Below are positions 1 through 12,039 of a stretch of DNA of 64,000 nt, piece after piece. Origin of the DNA: Erythrophleum ivorense (taxonomy: Eukaryota; Streptophyta; Magnoliopsida; Fabales; Fabaceae); contig JAIUCV010000007.1 of the NCBI GenBank assembly GCA_026724425.1, positions 18,948,286-19,012,285 of the forward strand. Direction: 5' to 3'. How positions within the stretch are numbered: position 1 is the stretch's first letter; every line of letters begins with the position of its first letter. A program made the position numbers and the translations under genes. The notes beneath the pieces are model-generated. The model was not told where the DNA came from, ran no database searches, and saw only the letters and a list, made by a program, of their open reading frames with translations.

Positions 1-1100
1 TCTCCTTTTTTAAAGTTCCTTTGGAAGGAGATTAATTGGAGCGGAGATTAAGGCAGGAAAGCTTAGCCAAAGATGAATCACAGAAATATCAGACAAGTAC
101 ATTGAGTCAAAATGCCAATATCAAATTCTGGAAATACAGATAAGTAAAGCCCAACATAACTAAATTAAATCCTTCTTCATCAAATTCTATAGAAAAAAAA
201 AGGGCAAGAAAGTAGCATAAGAAGACTATAAGCATAGAGAGGAAATAAGACATACAAGTAGACCAGTCAAACCTTAGAGGAAATTTACATGCGTTAGAAG
301 TACAAAGGCAATATATTACACTAATTTTGTATTTTGGGGGTACAAGAAGAAATTTTAATTAGAGAGAGAAGTACAACTTGTTGGAGTATAAGGTATCATC
401 AAACCAGAAATGAAAAGAACAAGCTCAGAACAGAACCAAGTAACAAAGGCACTATAAAACTTAGGTGAAGTAAAGTAGAGCTGTCCATGTATACAACACT
501 ATCCCACAACATATGTAAGGGTAAGCATGCCCTTGAAGACGTGGACATTCCTCACCAACCATACAAACCAGACACTAGTAACAAAAAATTATCAGATAAT
601 AATTCAGAAGCAATTTCTGCAGGACAACCAAAACGAATGAGAAGATGCACACCTTATGTTTTGTCCTTTCAAACCAAACACCTAGTTGTTAAAATGCAAT
701 TCAAATAATGAATCTGCAGGGTTATTATCCAGCGCCCACTGCTAGTAAATTGAAGAATAAAATAGATACTCAAAAAGAAACTTAATTCATATTTCAACGC
801 TCCACCATAATATCTAATTATTTAAGTTTTAAAATATTTCTTCATATGCTGAGCCTCTAATATAGATTTCTTTGCATACAAATTTAGTTTGATTTAATTA
901 AAGATTTACTCAACTCTTAATTTTCCAGCCTTTATCTCTTTAGTAATGCACTAATTCTTCTTCATTTTTTTTTTCTAGCACATTACTACTCATGCTACCT
1001 TCTTTGTTCAGCTTTTTACTTACAAACAAGGAGCTCAGAAAGTTCATTTTATAATATGATAGTAAAGCCGGATGATCAAGAACATAGAAGAGAAATTTAC

Positions 1101-4100
1101 CTTTCAGTCTCTTAAGCTCAGCTTTATTTTTGGCATCAACATCTCGATGACTTTGGAACTCACTAGCCAAAGATTTGTGCTTTAAATGAAGTTCACTGAA
1201 TGCCGATCTCAAGATTTTAACTTCTGACTTTAGATCAATGGAGGACTTCTGCCCACACAAACCTATAAACAGGAAGTCTAAGAAAGCTAAGAGGCAACTA
1301 ATGAATAAGACTAAACATAGATAATCATATACAGCACTCCTATCTTACCATCTCCTGGAAGTTTTGTTAATACTGCAGCATGCAATCCATCTTTCAGACA
1401 CCAAAGGTTATTAATAGCTGTCACTATATTTTGCAGTATGCTCTTAGCTTTTTCAATAGTAACTTGTCTCTGCTCTTCCATCTGGTTAGCCCAACTATAT
1501 GTGGAGGAACTTTCAGTTGCACCAGTTTGCTCAAGCCGACTAAGAAGATCATCCTCAACAGTGCATGGACTTCCAACTGGCAAAAGGATCAAAATATCCT
1601 CATTAGCAATCGCACTTCCCAACATCCCGACATTGCAGTAGCATAATTTTCCTTGTAATATCAAATATCCAGATTTTATATATGTACTTTGTTATCCCCA
1701 CTCCCCCCCCCCCCCCCAAAAAAAAGAGTAACCAGAAATAACATATTGAAAGAAACTCAGACTTCAAGTGGCATGTTGAAGAAAATAGACACTTTACTGC
1801 ATGGTGTAAAGACAAGTCAATTAAAAAGCAGAAGGAGGAACAAACAGCATAATAGGTTGCCCCCAAAAAAATAAATAAATAAACCATAATCCAGACAGAT
1901 AGAGAAAAGATGTCACTTATGAAGCATACTTAAAGTAAAGAACAATAAATCAAAGACTTTCTGCTACATTGTACATATACAACTTCCTTTAAAACTAGAG
2001 TTTATCCATATAACCCCAATAAAGCTGGCCTTCACAGCACAATGCATTAATCACCTGTATAACATTGTAAGCTTAATTTATAATTTTTATTAAAAAGTTG
2101 AACTTGCTGACCAATAATCATAAGCATGTTTATCAACCAAAGGATATAGAATGCCGCAAAAGAGAATGCAATTATTTGTGCACTTTACAATTACTGACAC
2201 AACTGACAGTAATAAGGAATTGGAGATCTTGCGTCATTAAAACGGTCAAGGGTTTGACTACAATACTACATCACTGTGAAGAGTAGATGAGCCAACCACT
2301 CTCTATTACAGTTGCCTCATCAATACCTTAAGTATATCTAGGATTCTTAGAGTCCGAACATATGTTGTCTTATATCAATTTCCCAGTAAATCAAGTAAGA
2401 CAGTTACAAGCTCATTTTACTATTTATGCACAATATAATACACTCAACATTTAATTCTCCAGTACTTGGAATGCATCTAAGTTAGTAAAAAATACCAACT
2501 ACATAGAGAATAACTAGCCTTTCGAAAATTTAACAGATGATTCAACAATCAACAGCATGGAGAAAACCAGCATTAGTAATATAGCAAGATCTAGGAAGGA
2601 AATCCCACTTCCCTTCCTTCTCTTAGCCCAGTATGATAGCTTTTTAAACTCACATTTGACACATCATCTTTCCTTGAACAAGGTCACCCACAGACCTGCC
2701 ATTTTCATATCCTAATAACTAATGAAAGACCTACACATACCAACATAGGACAGATGTCTGAAAGGCTATCATATTAAAACTGAGACTGGACAACAGAGAA
2801 ATTAAGAATTAACAAGCTAGAGTCACAATTTTAGGATGAATTAAAGCAAGGTAATCAGTTTATTTATGGTGTAATATAAAAGGTTGGCATAAAAGTGGGC
2901 CACCAGCAACAGTGATGCATAGAAGGCAAATCGATGGCTGATGATTTGATACAAACAGCTTACCAAATCTTTTTACTGGTTAGACGAATTCTAGGGTGAA
3001 TACCAGCAAGAATCACAAGGATTCTAGAAGAAATAATATTCATAACAGTTTCTGGCATAGAAAACAAATACTTCTAAATTGAAAGAAACAAATCAATAAT
3101 TGTAGAAGGGGGGGGGGGGGGGAAATCCTACGCAGAGGGTGCAATTATATTACACAGTTGAGAGCAACCTTGCTCAATAAATACATAAATATGATAATTA
3201 TTGGCAAAAGTAGCACACATCCATATCTATAAGCAGGCCCAAACCTACACAACAAACTAAGAAAGACTGCAACTAGAGGTCTAATCTTAAGGAATTTAGC
3301 TTCCCACAAATACCAAAGCAAAACAAAACATACAAACATTAAAGCAACACGTAATAAGACTTAAAAGCATAAAATCCAGCCCAAACACAGCTATAATCAA
3401 GCACAACAGAAGTTATACTAGACTAAAAATGAAGTGTTAAATAATTTAAGCCATTGACCTAACTAAAATTTAAGATCGCAAAGGGATCTTCAACATAACA
3501 CGTGCTCTTCTTTTTTTTTAATAGAAAAAAAAATTATTGATGAGAAGAAAGCAATACAAAATCTCACGATAAGAAGTCCTCCCAAAACAAAGAAATAAAA
3601 ATTACAGGCACATTAATTCAATAGAGCTTTCCAATCACTTTGTAAATCCACAACATGTCAAACTAATGCTTGAAAGTTAGAATTGGTTATTGCACAGCTT
3701 TAGAAGGTTTTTAAATACCAATATTCTCCATCACTCACCTTGAGTTATTCCTGAATCAAAGGAGCTGGAATAGTGGAGACACAATTAAACATTGTTTGGA
3801 CAAGGGGATGGTTAATTTTTCTTAGAAGTTGTAATAAGTCTATCACTCCAGAATTCAGATGATCTTCAAATGCTTGAACAAAAAATACTGTGTGCATATG
3901 AGATATGCAATGCCTAATTGAACATAAAGAAAGACCCCAAACTGTAGTTTCCTTTATTTATGCAAGTCTACTAATGAAAAATCACATCATTACAGCACAA
4001 ATAATTATACTTTTACTTTTAGGTCATACATAAGAAGCATCCCATTGAGATGTACTCACAGGGACAACTAACATTTGTACTGATCGTTAACATCTAGCAC

Positions 4101-6200
4101 AGAAAGTGGTCTCTTCAGTAAATAATTTTGTCCTTTTTAAATTAGTTTCTTCCATATAAAAAAACAAATAAATTGAACTTCATGGGGATCAATGTCACTC
4201 AAATTATATGTAAGCATTGAATTGAGTTTTCATCCTTCCCACTCAGAGAGAAATCATGGCTTAGATGTTAATTCCCCCCTCTCCCCCCCCCCCCCCCAAA
4301 AAAAAAGCAGCATTTTAATACATAAAATTAAACGAAGAATTAAACATATAAAAATATAATGACAACATGAGAAAATTAATAGGCTTGATAACGCCAATGA
4401 TCCTCACCTCCTGCGATTGATGTAAAGTTTGAATCCAGGTTGGTGCTACTAGAATCTAAGGTGTGACCAGAACATGACACCAAATCATCAATTACCTATA
4501 TACAAGAGATGGGCAATACTCAAGTTACGATTATCTGATATAATCCAATGCATAAACAAGTAACCATATTGAAGGAAGCAAGAATGCAAAGGGAAAAAAA
4601 GATACCTGCTCCCAAGACTTCCTGACCACTGATAACGTGGAATCATATGAACGTTGCCGATCCTTTAGTTGAAAAAATTTATTCTCAAGAGCAGTATATT
4701 CTAACTTCTGAGTTTCTAATTTCTGTATAAGCTTTTGATTTTGAAACTGAAGTACAGCAATATCAAGCTGCATCATAAGAAGAGAATCCATAAGTTTAAA
4801 TGGTAGCAACGCCTAGTATTGACAATAAAGCCAAACTGAGATGACAAGGTAGTTTCAAATATTTTAAGTTCACAAGTTTTTGACGGCTGAAAAACATATT
4901 CTAATTGTTCTTCCCTGTTACCACTCTCAAAGTTATTCTACTTAGGCTCCAGATAAAAAAGGTGCACTTGAGGAAGGAACAATTTGGAGAAAAAAAAAAA
5001 GGATCTAAAGCGGGAATTCTATCCCTACACATGATAATAATGTAGATAATGTCAGATAAGATTTTTTTGTTTTAAAACGACCTGGACCATAAAAGATATG
5101 CATTAGTTTGTAAAATATTGACACTAAGCAGCATTAAACTGCATAGGCATAACCTTATCTTCCTCTTAACCACTCAGCAGAGTAAATTTTGAATCTCTGC
5201 GCATAAGGTAATCAAGGTAACCATTCTACATACCACCAAGATCGTCAAGATTAAGATCTTACATAAGATCAGCAAAATTACTTTTTAGTGCAAAAGTAGT
5301 TAATTTTCAACCCAACTTTGAATTTTAAAAAAGTAATTAAATGGTAGGAGCAAGGGAAAGGAAATCTTAAATTAAATATAGCCAAGGCAACCAAAGGCCC
5401 AAAAGAGGGAGAAATTTGGGATCCAATGACATCAATACATATGCAGACATTCAAGACATTCAAAACACGTTTATATTATGAATCAAAAGATAACCAAGCA
5501 TACTGTAAGTTGAAAATGTGATTCATGGACTTATAACTATCAATAGATTAATATCAATTTGGCCGCCCATGTACAAATTACACAAAATGGAAAGAGAAAC
5601 CCATGACCCTACATCAACTAGATAAGTTAAAGAGGGTGTTTGACCACCCATAGTACAAATGCAACATGATAAAAACTAATTTGGGCCATTTGGCAATAAA
5701 TTTTTTTAACAAATTAAAAACTTCTTGATCGAAAAACTTATACATAATTATCCGGTTCTTCTAGTTTGCAAACACCCTCCAAAGAAGCGAGGGGGGCCAG
5801 AAAAGGCCTACTTTGTAGAGGACGAAAGTTTACACCACAGATAGGTATTCTGCAAATAAGATACCGTATTTTACTTCAGGCACAAATTTCTAATTTACCT
5901 TTATGTATAATACTATATACTGACATTTTTCAATTATCAACTAGGCTATAATTCAAGCACCATAAGGACAAAAGTATAACAAGAATTTAAGGCAAGAAAA
6001 AAGAAGGGGAAAAAAATGAAACGTTTTGAATTGAAATAAAAGCTTCTGATATAGATGGAAAAGAATGAGTACGAAGGCCCAACCTTTTTGTCTTCAGAAA
6101 TGGGCAAGAAGGGTAGCCTCTTGGCAGTAGCGGCTGCAGCTGTAGGGGACAAAGAGCTAAAATGACGCCGTTTTCTGTCCGGTTCACTCATACTCCCCAT
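1101..6200 (-). CDS. HUB1: HUB1/BRE1-like E3 ubiquitin ligase, N-terminal exons 1-5 (partial)
   Basis: This is the 5' part of a HISTONE MONOUBIQUITINATION 1 homologue, the nuclear RING E3 that mono-ubiquitinates histone H2B. Exons read on the minus strand: 6200-6084 (residues 1-39), 4767-4606 (40-93), 4495-4408, 1576-1349 and 1262-1101. All junctions have GT/AG and the phases agree (0,0,1,1,1), giving about 252 codons open throughout. The start is ATG at 6200, preceding MGSMSEPDRKRRHFSS; a second Met lies three codons on. Recognisable stretches are DRKRRHFSSLSPT, AVLQFQNQKL, LEQTGATESSS and SHRDVDAK, all as in Arabidopsis HUB1. Exons 2 and 5 look like coiled coil. The family is about 880 residues with a C-terminal RING, so roughly the last 70 percent lies left of the window. 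Intron 3 is long (2,831 bp). The donor of exon 1 (AAG/GTTGGG) is weak. Confidence 0.93.
1703..1725. repeat. C15A8 homopolymer tract in HUB1 intron 3
   Basis: Fifteen C are followed by eight A on the plus strand. In the sense strand of the HUB1-like gene this is eight T followed by fifteen G. It lies just upstream (plus coordinates) of the exon 4 acceptor side and has G-quadruplex potential. Confidence 0.95.
3108..3122. repeat. G15 tract in HUB1 intron 3
   Basis: Fifteen consecutive G on the plus strand (C15 in the transcript sense), lying within the 2.8-kb third intron. It has the opposite orientation to the two C-A tracts in the same intron. Confidence 0.95.
4283..4306. repeat. C15A9 homopolymer tract in HUB1 intron 3
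   Basis: Fifteen C followed by nine A on the plus strand, preceded by a short C6TCT run. It is nearly the same composite tract as the one at 1703, in the same intron and the same orientation. Confidence 0.95.
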
Positions 6201-6613
6201 TGATAACACACACACACCCGCAAACCCTAGACCCACCCAAAACAGCTCCACTCACATTATAAACCAGCAAGATTTCGTTGAAACCCTCCACAACATCACA
6301 AGAATATACCAAAACAATCAAGGCTGGTATTTTGAAACACGCCCAGATTATCCAATCCAATCCCTCAAAAACCCTAATTCAACCCCCCTAACCCCGCATC
6401 CTAGTATAGCAAAAACAGTTTATTTTCCTCTACTTTGAGACCTTATGAGAAATAACGCCTCTTTTTCTGTTTCTCTGTGTGCGTCTCTCTCTTTCTCTCT
6501 CTAGAAGGACTCTGCATACCTCTTTTCTCTATCTAAACCCGTAGCAGTCTCTGATCTCTCTCCATGTAGCTCGATGAGGGAGAGGAAAATGTGCGAGATA
6601 GTTTTCTAAGTTA

Positions 6614-6647
<34 letters not shown>

Positions 6648-6660
6648 TCCTGTGAGAAAT
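6201..6660 (-). promoter_or_regulatory. 5' leader and presumed promoter of the HUB1-like gene
   Basis: This is the stretch directly upstream of the HUB1-like start codon, read on the minus strand. It holds a CT-rich run on the plus strand near 6478-6510 (GA-rich in the transcript sense), typical of plant 5' leaders, and an ATT microsatellite at about 6616-6648. No convincing TATA box or mapped start site can be named. The role follows from position only. Confidence 0.4.
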
Positions 6661-6895
6661 GGTGGCACGGAATTTTGGTCATGTTTGGAGGGTAGTTTCG
6701 GGTTATAGGAATGAACGAGTTGGGTTGGCGGTGATCACAGCAGAGGAGCGTGGGGTTGTGTGAAACTTAATCTGATTGTTTACACGTGTGGAAGACCAGG
6801 AAAATTTTGTTCCTATTTTCTAAATGGTCCATTATTCTTTTTCTTCAATGGTGACCCTCCCTTTTAAAAGTTTTGTCATGAATTTTTTTTATTTT

Positions 6896-7300
6896 AGTAA
6901 ATTATACTTGAATCTTTTTTAAGTTGTATTAAAATTATATTAATTTTTTATTTTTAAAATATATACAAATTTTACTTGAAACAAAAATTGTATTATATTT
7001 TAGTTTAATTTTAAATTTTTTCACTAAAATAACTTCTATTAACCTAAATATATATTTTTTCTAAATTTAATTAAAAAAATTTTACTTATTTTCATTATTA
7101 TTTGTACATATTTGAAAATAAATTTTATTCTTTTTTATTTTTATTGTGCATATTTGGATATAGTATATATTTTCTTATTAAGATTAGTAAAAGATATTTT
7201 AGTTAAAAAAATTAAATAAAATTAAAGTGTATATTTTAAAAATAAAGAAAAAGTTTGAGTAATTTTAACAAAATTCAAGAAAAGATTCATATAATTTACT
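6896..7300. mobile_element. Inverted-repeat MITE, copy 1
   Basis: The two ends are inverted repeats. The left end reads AGTAAATTATACTTGAATCT and the right end reads, inverted, AGTAAATTATATGAATCT. The interior is AT-rich without coding capacity and shares its left arm (TTTATTTTTAAAATATATAC, then a TTTTAGTTTAATTTTAAATT-like segment) with the element at 18895-19197. No clean target duplication is visible here, so the copy is older or its ends have drifted. The family is probably Mutator-like, judged from the second copy. Confidence 0.7.
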
Positions 7301-7546
7301 CTCCTTTTTTGGGTTAAATTAACTTTGGGCTTTTTCATGAGCCTTAATTTGGTATGAAAGTTACATACTTTCAAATTATGTACATGCTTGTTAATTATTA
7401 TTGGAATTTCTTTGTATAACTTTGAGATTATATTTAAAAAATACATTATTTAATATAAAAATCTCCCACTTGAATTACAATTGACATTTATATGGATATG
7501 TCCTACTCTTATATAAATAGGATATGTACAATAAGTATTAAATAAT
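7301..7546. other. AT-rich spacer, nothing recognised
   Basis: AT-rich DNA between the MITE and the copia element. It ends with the 5-bp sequence ATAAT at 7542-7546, the left target duplication of copia H. Confidence 0.6.
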
Positions 7547-7965
7547 TGTTGGATTTGTGGTCTTCATTATATCATATTATGCCACTTAATAGTCTCATTA
7601 ACAGTTTCTAATATTTATGGGGTGATTACATTACAAACATGATGGATTTTTAAAAGGTGTTAATACTATTCATGGCAAAAATAATATCTTATCTAGCAAT
7701 ACAAGAAGGTTCTTGAGTGAGGGTTAGACATTTGAACTTTTGTCAATCAATCTCTGGCCTACTATCCATCAAAAAACCCATCCTCATTAATTATTCTTGT
7801 TTTCGTAGTGATATACTATTAATAAGCTACTATCTATTACTTCATACACTATGACTAGAGGTATGCAATACTATTTCACTTTTGCGTAGTATTCTTATAC
7901 AAGAAATTGATTATTAGGTAATTCTTGTAAAAATCGTATCACATATTTTATTTTATAATCTTACA
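7547..7965 (+). repeat. 5' LTR of copia H
   Basis: Begins TGTTGGATTTGTGGTC and ends CTTACA. It is repeated with substitutions at 16450-16877. Confidence 0.92.
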
Positions 7966-7967
7966 TG

Positions 7968-7979
7968 TGGTATCAAAGC
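7968..7979 (+). promoter_or_regulatory. Primer binding site of copia H
   Basis: TGGTATCAAAGC lies 2 nt after the 5' LTR. It differs at one base from the initiator-methionine tRNA complement used by most plant copia elements. Confidence 0.9.
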
Positions 7980-8639
7980 TAATTGTCTTTGCCAAAGTGT
8001 TATTTTGCATGCTTTTTCACTACTTTTATATATTGTTCAAAATTTTTTAATATTTGTTATAGTATTTGAACAACTACTATTGGGTGGATTTGGCATGCCT
8101 AATAGATATATAATTATTATATGAGTTTTTATAATGCTTGTATATTATAATTTATTTAGGTGCATATATATTGTTTAAGTGCACTTTATGATATTATATG
8201 TCTTGTAATTAGTATATTTAATTAAAAAGTAGCCACAATATTTTTATATACCTATAAATGTGCATACTTGGCAGAAGTCACATAAAGAATTAAAGAATAT
8301 AACTTTTAATTAGGTGTAGGTATAATATGTCTTTGCACACAAGAAGATAATTGCATTTGCATACTTAATTAGGATGAAATAAAAATGCTTTATGCTTTCT
8401 AAGTAACCTGTAGGTATTAAGAAACATAAATGCCTTCTAGGTTCCTCATGAAAGACACTTAAATTTATAATATATTAAGGTTTTAACCCATAAGTAAATT
8501 CTAGTGATATATAATTTATATTATTGTATGGCCTACATTGGTGAGCATACACTTGATTATGATGATTAATTGCCTCAAATAATATTATGTAAGTATGCAT
8601 TAATATAGTAGATTTAATTTGTAACATTTTCTACATTTC

Positions 8640-11600
8640 TTATGTTAGTTGATACTTTTGACAAAATCATTTTGAGTAAGAAGAATTATAAGACATGGAA
8701 GGATTCTATTCTCCTTCATTTGGGAGTCATTTACTTGGACTATGCTCTTTATAAGAATGAGCCATTAGTGCCCACAAATATTAATACTCCTATTGAAGTG
8801 GCATTATAAGAGTATTAAAAGTAGTATAATCGCATCAACTTGATGTTAATTAAGTCTCGTATATTAAGTAGTATTAGTGGGTTCATTATTGACTGTGCCA
8901 AGGTCAAGAATTACATAAAAGGTCATTGATGAACAATTTGCTTTATCAGATAAGTCACTAGCTAGCACATTGATGGCTCAAGTGTCATCTATAAAACTAA
9001 CTGGCACTAAAGAGATATGCAAGCATATTATGTAGACAAGGGACATAGCTACATAGCTTAAGTCTCTCAAGATAGAGATCTCTAAGAGTCGTAAAGGGAA
9101 AGGCAAGGACAAGAGACTTGCTCCTCTTCCTAAAACGAAAAAGGAGGCAGTTCGATGCTTCTTCTATTAAGAAAAAAAAAGAAAAAGAAGAAGAAATGGC
9201 ATATGCAAAAAGATTGTCCTAAAAAAAAGGTTTGGTAAGAAAAGAAAGGTATACTGCTATCTTTTATATGTTTTGGATCTCATGTAGCTAATATTATTCA
9301 TAACGTGGTGGATTAACACAAAATATATGATCCACATTCAAATACCATGCAAGGTTTTCTCAAGTAACGGAAACTAAACCCAAGTGAATATAAAGTCTTT
9401 CTTAAAAATTGGATTGGCTCACTTATGGAAGTAATAAGAACATGTAAGGTTATTTTAAATTCTAGCTATGTATTAGATCTTGAACAAATATTTTATATTC
9501 CAAGTTTTTTTAGGAATTTAATTTCAATTTTTAAACTTGTTCCCTTAGGTTTTTTATTAAATATTTATGGACCAACTTTTAATCTAATGAAAAATTCAAT
9601 ACCTATTGAGAAAAATTACTTTGAATAGCAGTCTATATAAATTTCATACTAGCACAAATGCCCTTAATACCTTAATATCTATGCATGATGATACTAGTGT
9701 CAAATGTTGTATCATGAATAAAAATTCTTCTAGTTTATGGCATAGGAGATTTAAACATTTACTAAAATAAAGGATTCTTGAATCCTTAGACTTTGTTGAC
9801 TTTGATTTATGTGTGGATTACATAGAAGGAAAGTAGACCAATATGTCATGCAAGAAGGCTAAAAGAAGTTCTGAACTATTAGGGATAATACACATAGGCA
9901 TATGTAGCCCTGATATAGGTTCTAGTGGTAAAAAATATTTTATTTCCTTTATTAATGACTACTCATATTATACATATATCTATCTACTCTATAATAAAAA
10001 TGAGGCACTTGATACTTTTTAAATTATGAAGTGGAAGTAGAGAAACAATTTAATAAACATATTAAGATTATAAGTTTTGGTAGAGATGGTGAGTATTTTG
10101 ATAAGTACACCAATAGTTGATAAACACCTAGTCCATTTGCTAAGTTCCTAGATGAGCATGATATAGTTGCATAATATACCATGTCTGTTTCACATAACAT
10201 GAATGGTGTAGCAGAAAAAGAGGAACTAGACTTTATTGGACATGGAGAGGAGTATGTTTAGTAACTCTAAACTTCTTACCTCTTTGAGGAGGGAAACACT
10301 TAAGATAGTCGTGTACATTCTCAACTAGGTTCCACAGAGGCTATAGGGCTATCCTACTAAGGTTAGAGTATACAATCCATATGAGAAAAAGTTGAATCAT
10401 AGGGCTATCACTACATATTTTGTAAGCTATACAAAGAAGTATAAAGATTATAAGTTTTACTATCCATCACATACTTTTAAGTTTATGGAATATAAGAATG
10501 CCAAGTTTTTTAAGAATGACATCATTTATAGGAGTGATAAGCCTCATGAATTAGTCATTGAAAATGATCCTATTCTTGAAATCACTAGTAGTGATAGTGA
10601 AACTATAATTCTCTATGACCACCATCCAATAGGGGTGAATATTAAACACCATGATGTTCTACAAGTTCAGGTTAATCATGTTGTTAGTTAAAAGAATTTG
10701 CAACAACTAGCCTTTACCATTCTAGTTGATGCTCATCATAATGTTGAAAAGGTGCCTCCAATCATGGTAAAAGGTCTTCATGTTGTAGAGCCTCAACCTT
10801 CACAAAGAGGTCGAATTGAGAAGATCAACTAGAACTAAAAAAACTAGCAATTTCTAGTGATTATATGGTATGTTTGCTTAAGTCTAACTATGATGTAAAT
10901 ATTGATGATGACCTTGTTATGTTTTTCACATGCTATGAGTAATGGAAATTTCAAATTGTGGCATGATACTATGTTATATGAAATGAAATATATGGAAAGT
11001 AATAAATTTTGAGAACTTATAGAATTGTCTAGTGGGGTTAAGGCCAATGGCTATAAATGGGTCTTTAAGACCAAGAAAAATTCACTAGGCAATATTAAAC
11101 ATTACAATGTTAAATTAGTTGCCATAGGTTTTACACCCAAAAAAAAAAAGACTTGATTATAGAGAGACATTTTCTCTTGTGTCAAAGAAGAATTCTTTTC
11201 ATATCATTTTCATATCATCATGGCATTAACTACCCATTTTGACTTGGAGTTACACCAAAAGAATTTGAAAACAACTTTTCCTATTAGTAATCTTGAGGAA
11301 AAAGTATACATGAAATAATCTGAGACGTTCATCTTAAATATCAATAAGAACATGGTGTACAATCTAAAGAAGTCCATTTATAGACTTAAACAAGCCTTAG
11401 GATAGTGATACTTGAAACTTCATGATATAATCACGTTTTTTTGGTTTTGTTGAAAATATCATGGATTAGTATATATACCACAAGGTTAATAAGAGTAGGA
11501 TTATCTATTTAGTTTTATATGTGGATGATATCTTGCATCTAGTGATTTAAGGCTATAGCATAAGGTGACATAATTTTTATTTAAGAGTATTGAAATGAAA

Positions 11601-12033
11601 AATATGGGTGAGGCATCTTATATTTTAAGCATAAGGATCCATAGAGACAAATCTCAAGATATCTTGGGATTGTCATAAGAACCTATGTTAATAAAGTTCT
11701 TGAACAGTTTTAGATGAAAGATTGTTTACTAAGTGCAATGCCAATTGTGAAGGAGGACAAATTTAGTTTGTTCTAATGTCCCAAAAATGATTTGGAAAGA
11801 AAGAGATGGAGAATATTTCTTATGCCTCAGCAGTTGAAAGCTTGATGTATGCCTAAGTCACACGAGTTGGACATAGCTTTTCTTATGATAATGTTTTGAA
11901 GATACCAAAGCAATCCAAACTTGGATCATTGGAGAGCTATGAAAAAGGTCTTGAGATGCCTTTAAGGTACAAAGAACTACATGCTTATGTATAAGAGAAC
12001 TGATAACTTGAAAATTGTTGGTTATTTGAATTT
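8640..12033 (+). pseudogene. gag-pol relic of copia H, 5' portion
   Basis: Copia-type gag is visible near 8640-8800 (TWKDSILLHLGVIYLDYAL), followed by a lysine-rich zinc-knuckle relic around 9150-9240 (HMQKDCPKKK). Protease/integrase fragments lie at 9425-10700, and reverse transcriptase runs from about 11047 (NGYKWVFKTKKNS) through a YGLKQ-like box near 11370 to the thumb region at 11990. Many in-frame stops and frameshifts are present; the longest open stretch is about 99 codons. The coding signal stops abruptly at 12033 inside RNase H and resumes at 15684. Confidence 0.85.
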
Positions 12034-12039
12034 AAATAT

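Noticed and set aside
487..708. 73-codon plus-strand ORF beside the HUB1-like gene
   Set aside because: No recognisable domain or initiation context, and it lies in what is expected to be intron 5 of the minus-strand gene.
1..1100. Further HUB1 exons left of 1101
   Set aside because: I looked on the minus strand for the next coiled-coil exon and saw no segment with matching frame and splice sites; the next exon is probably outside the window.
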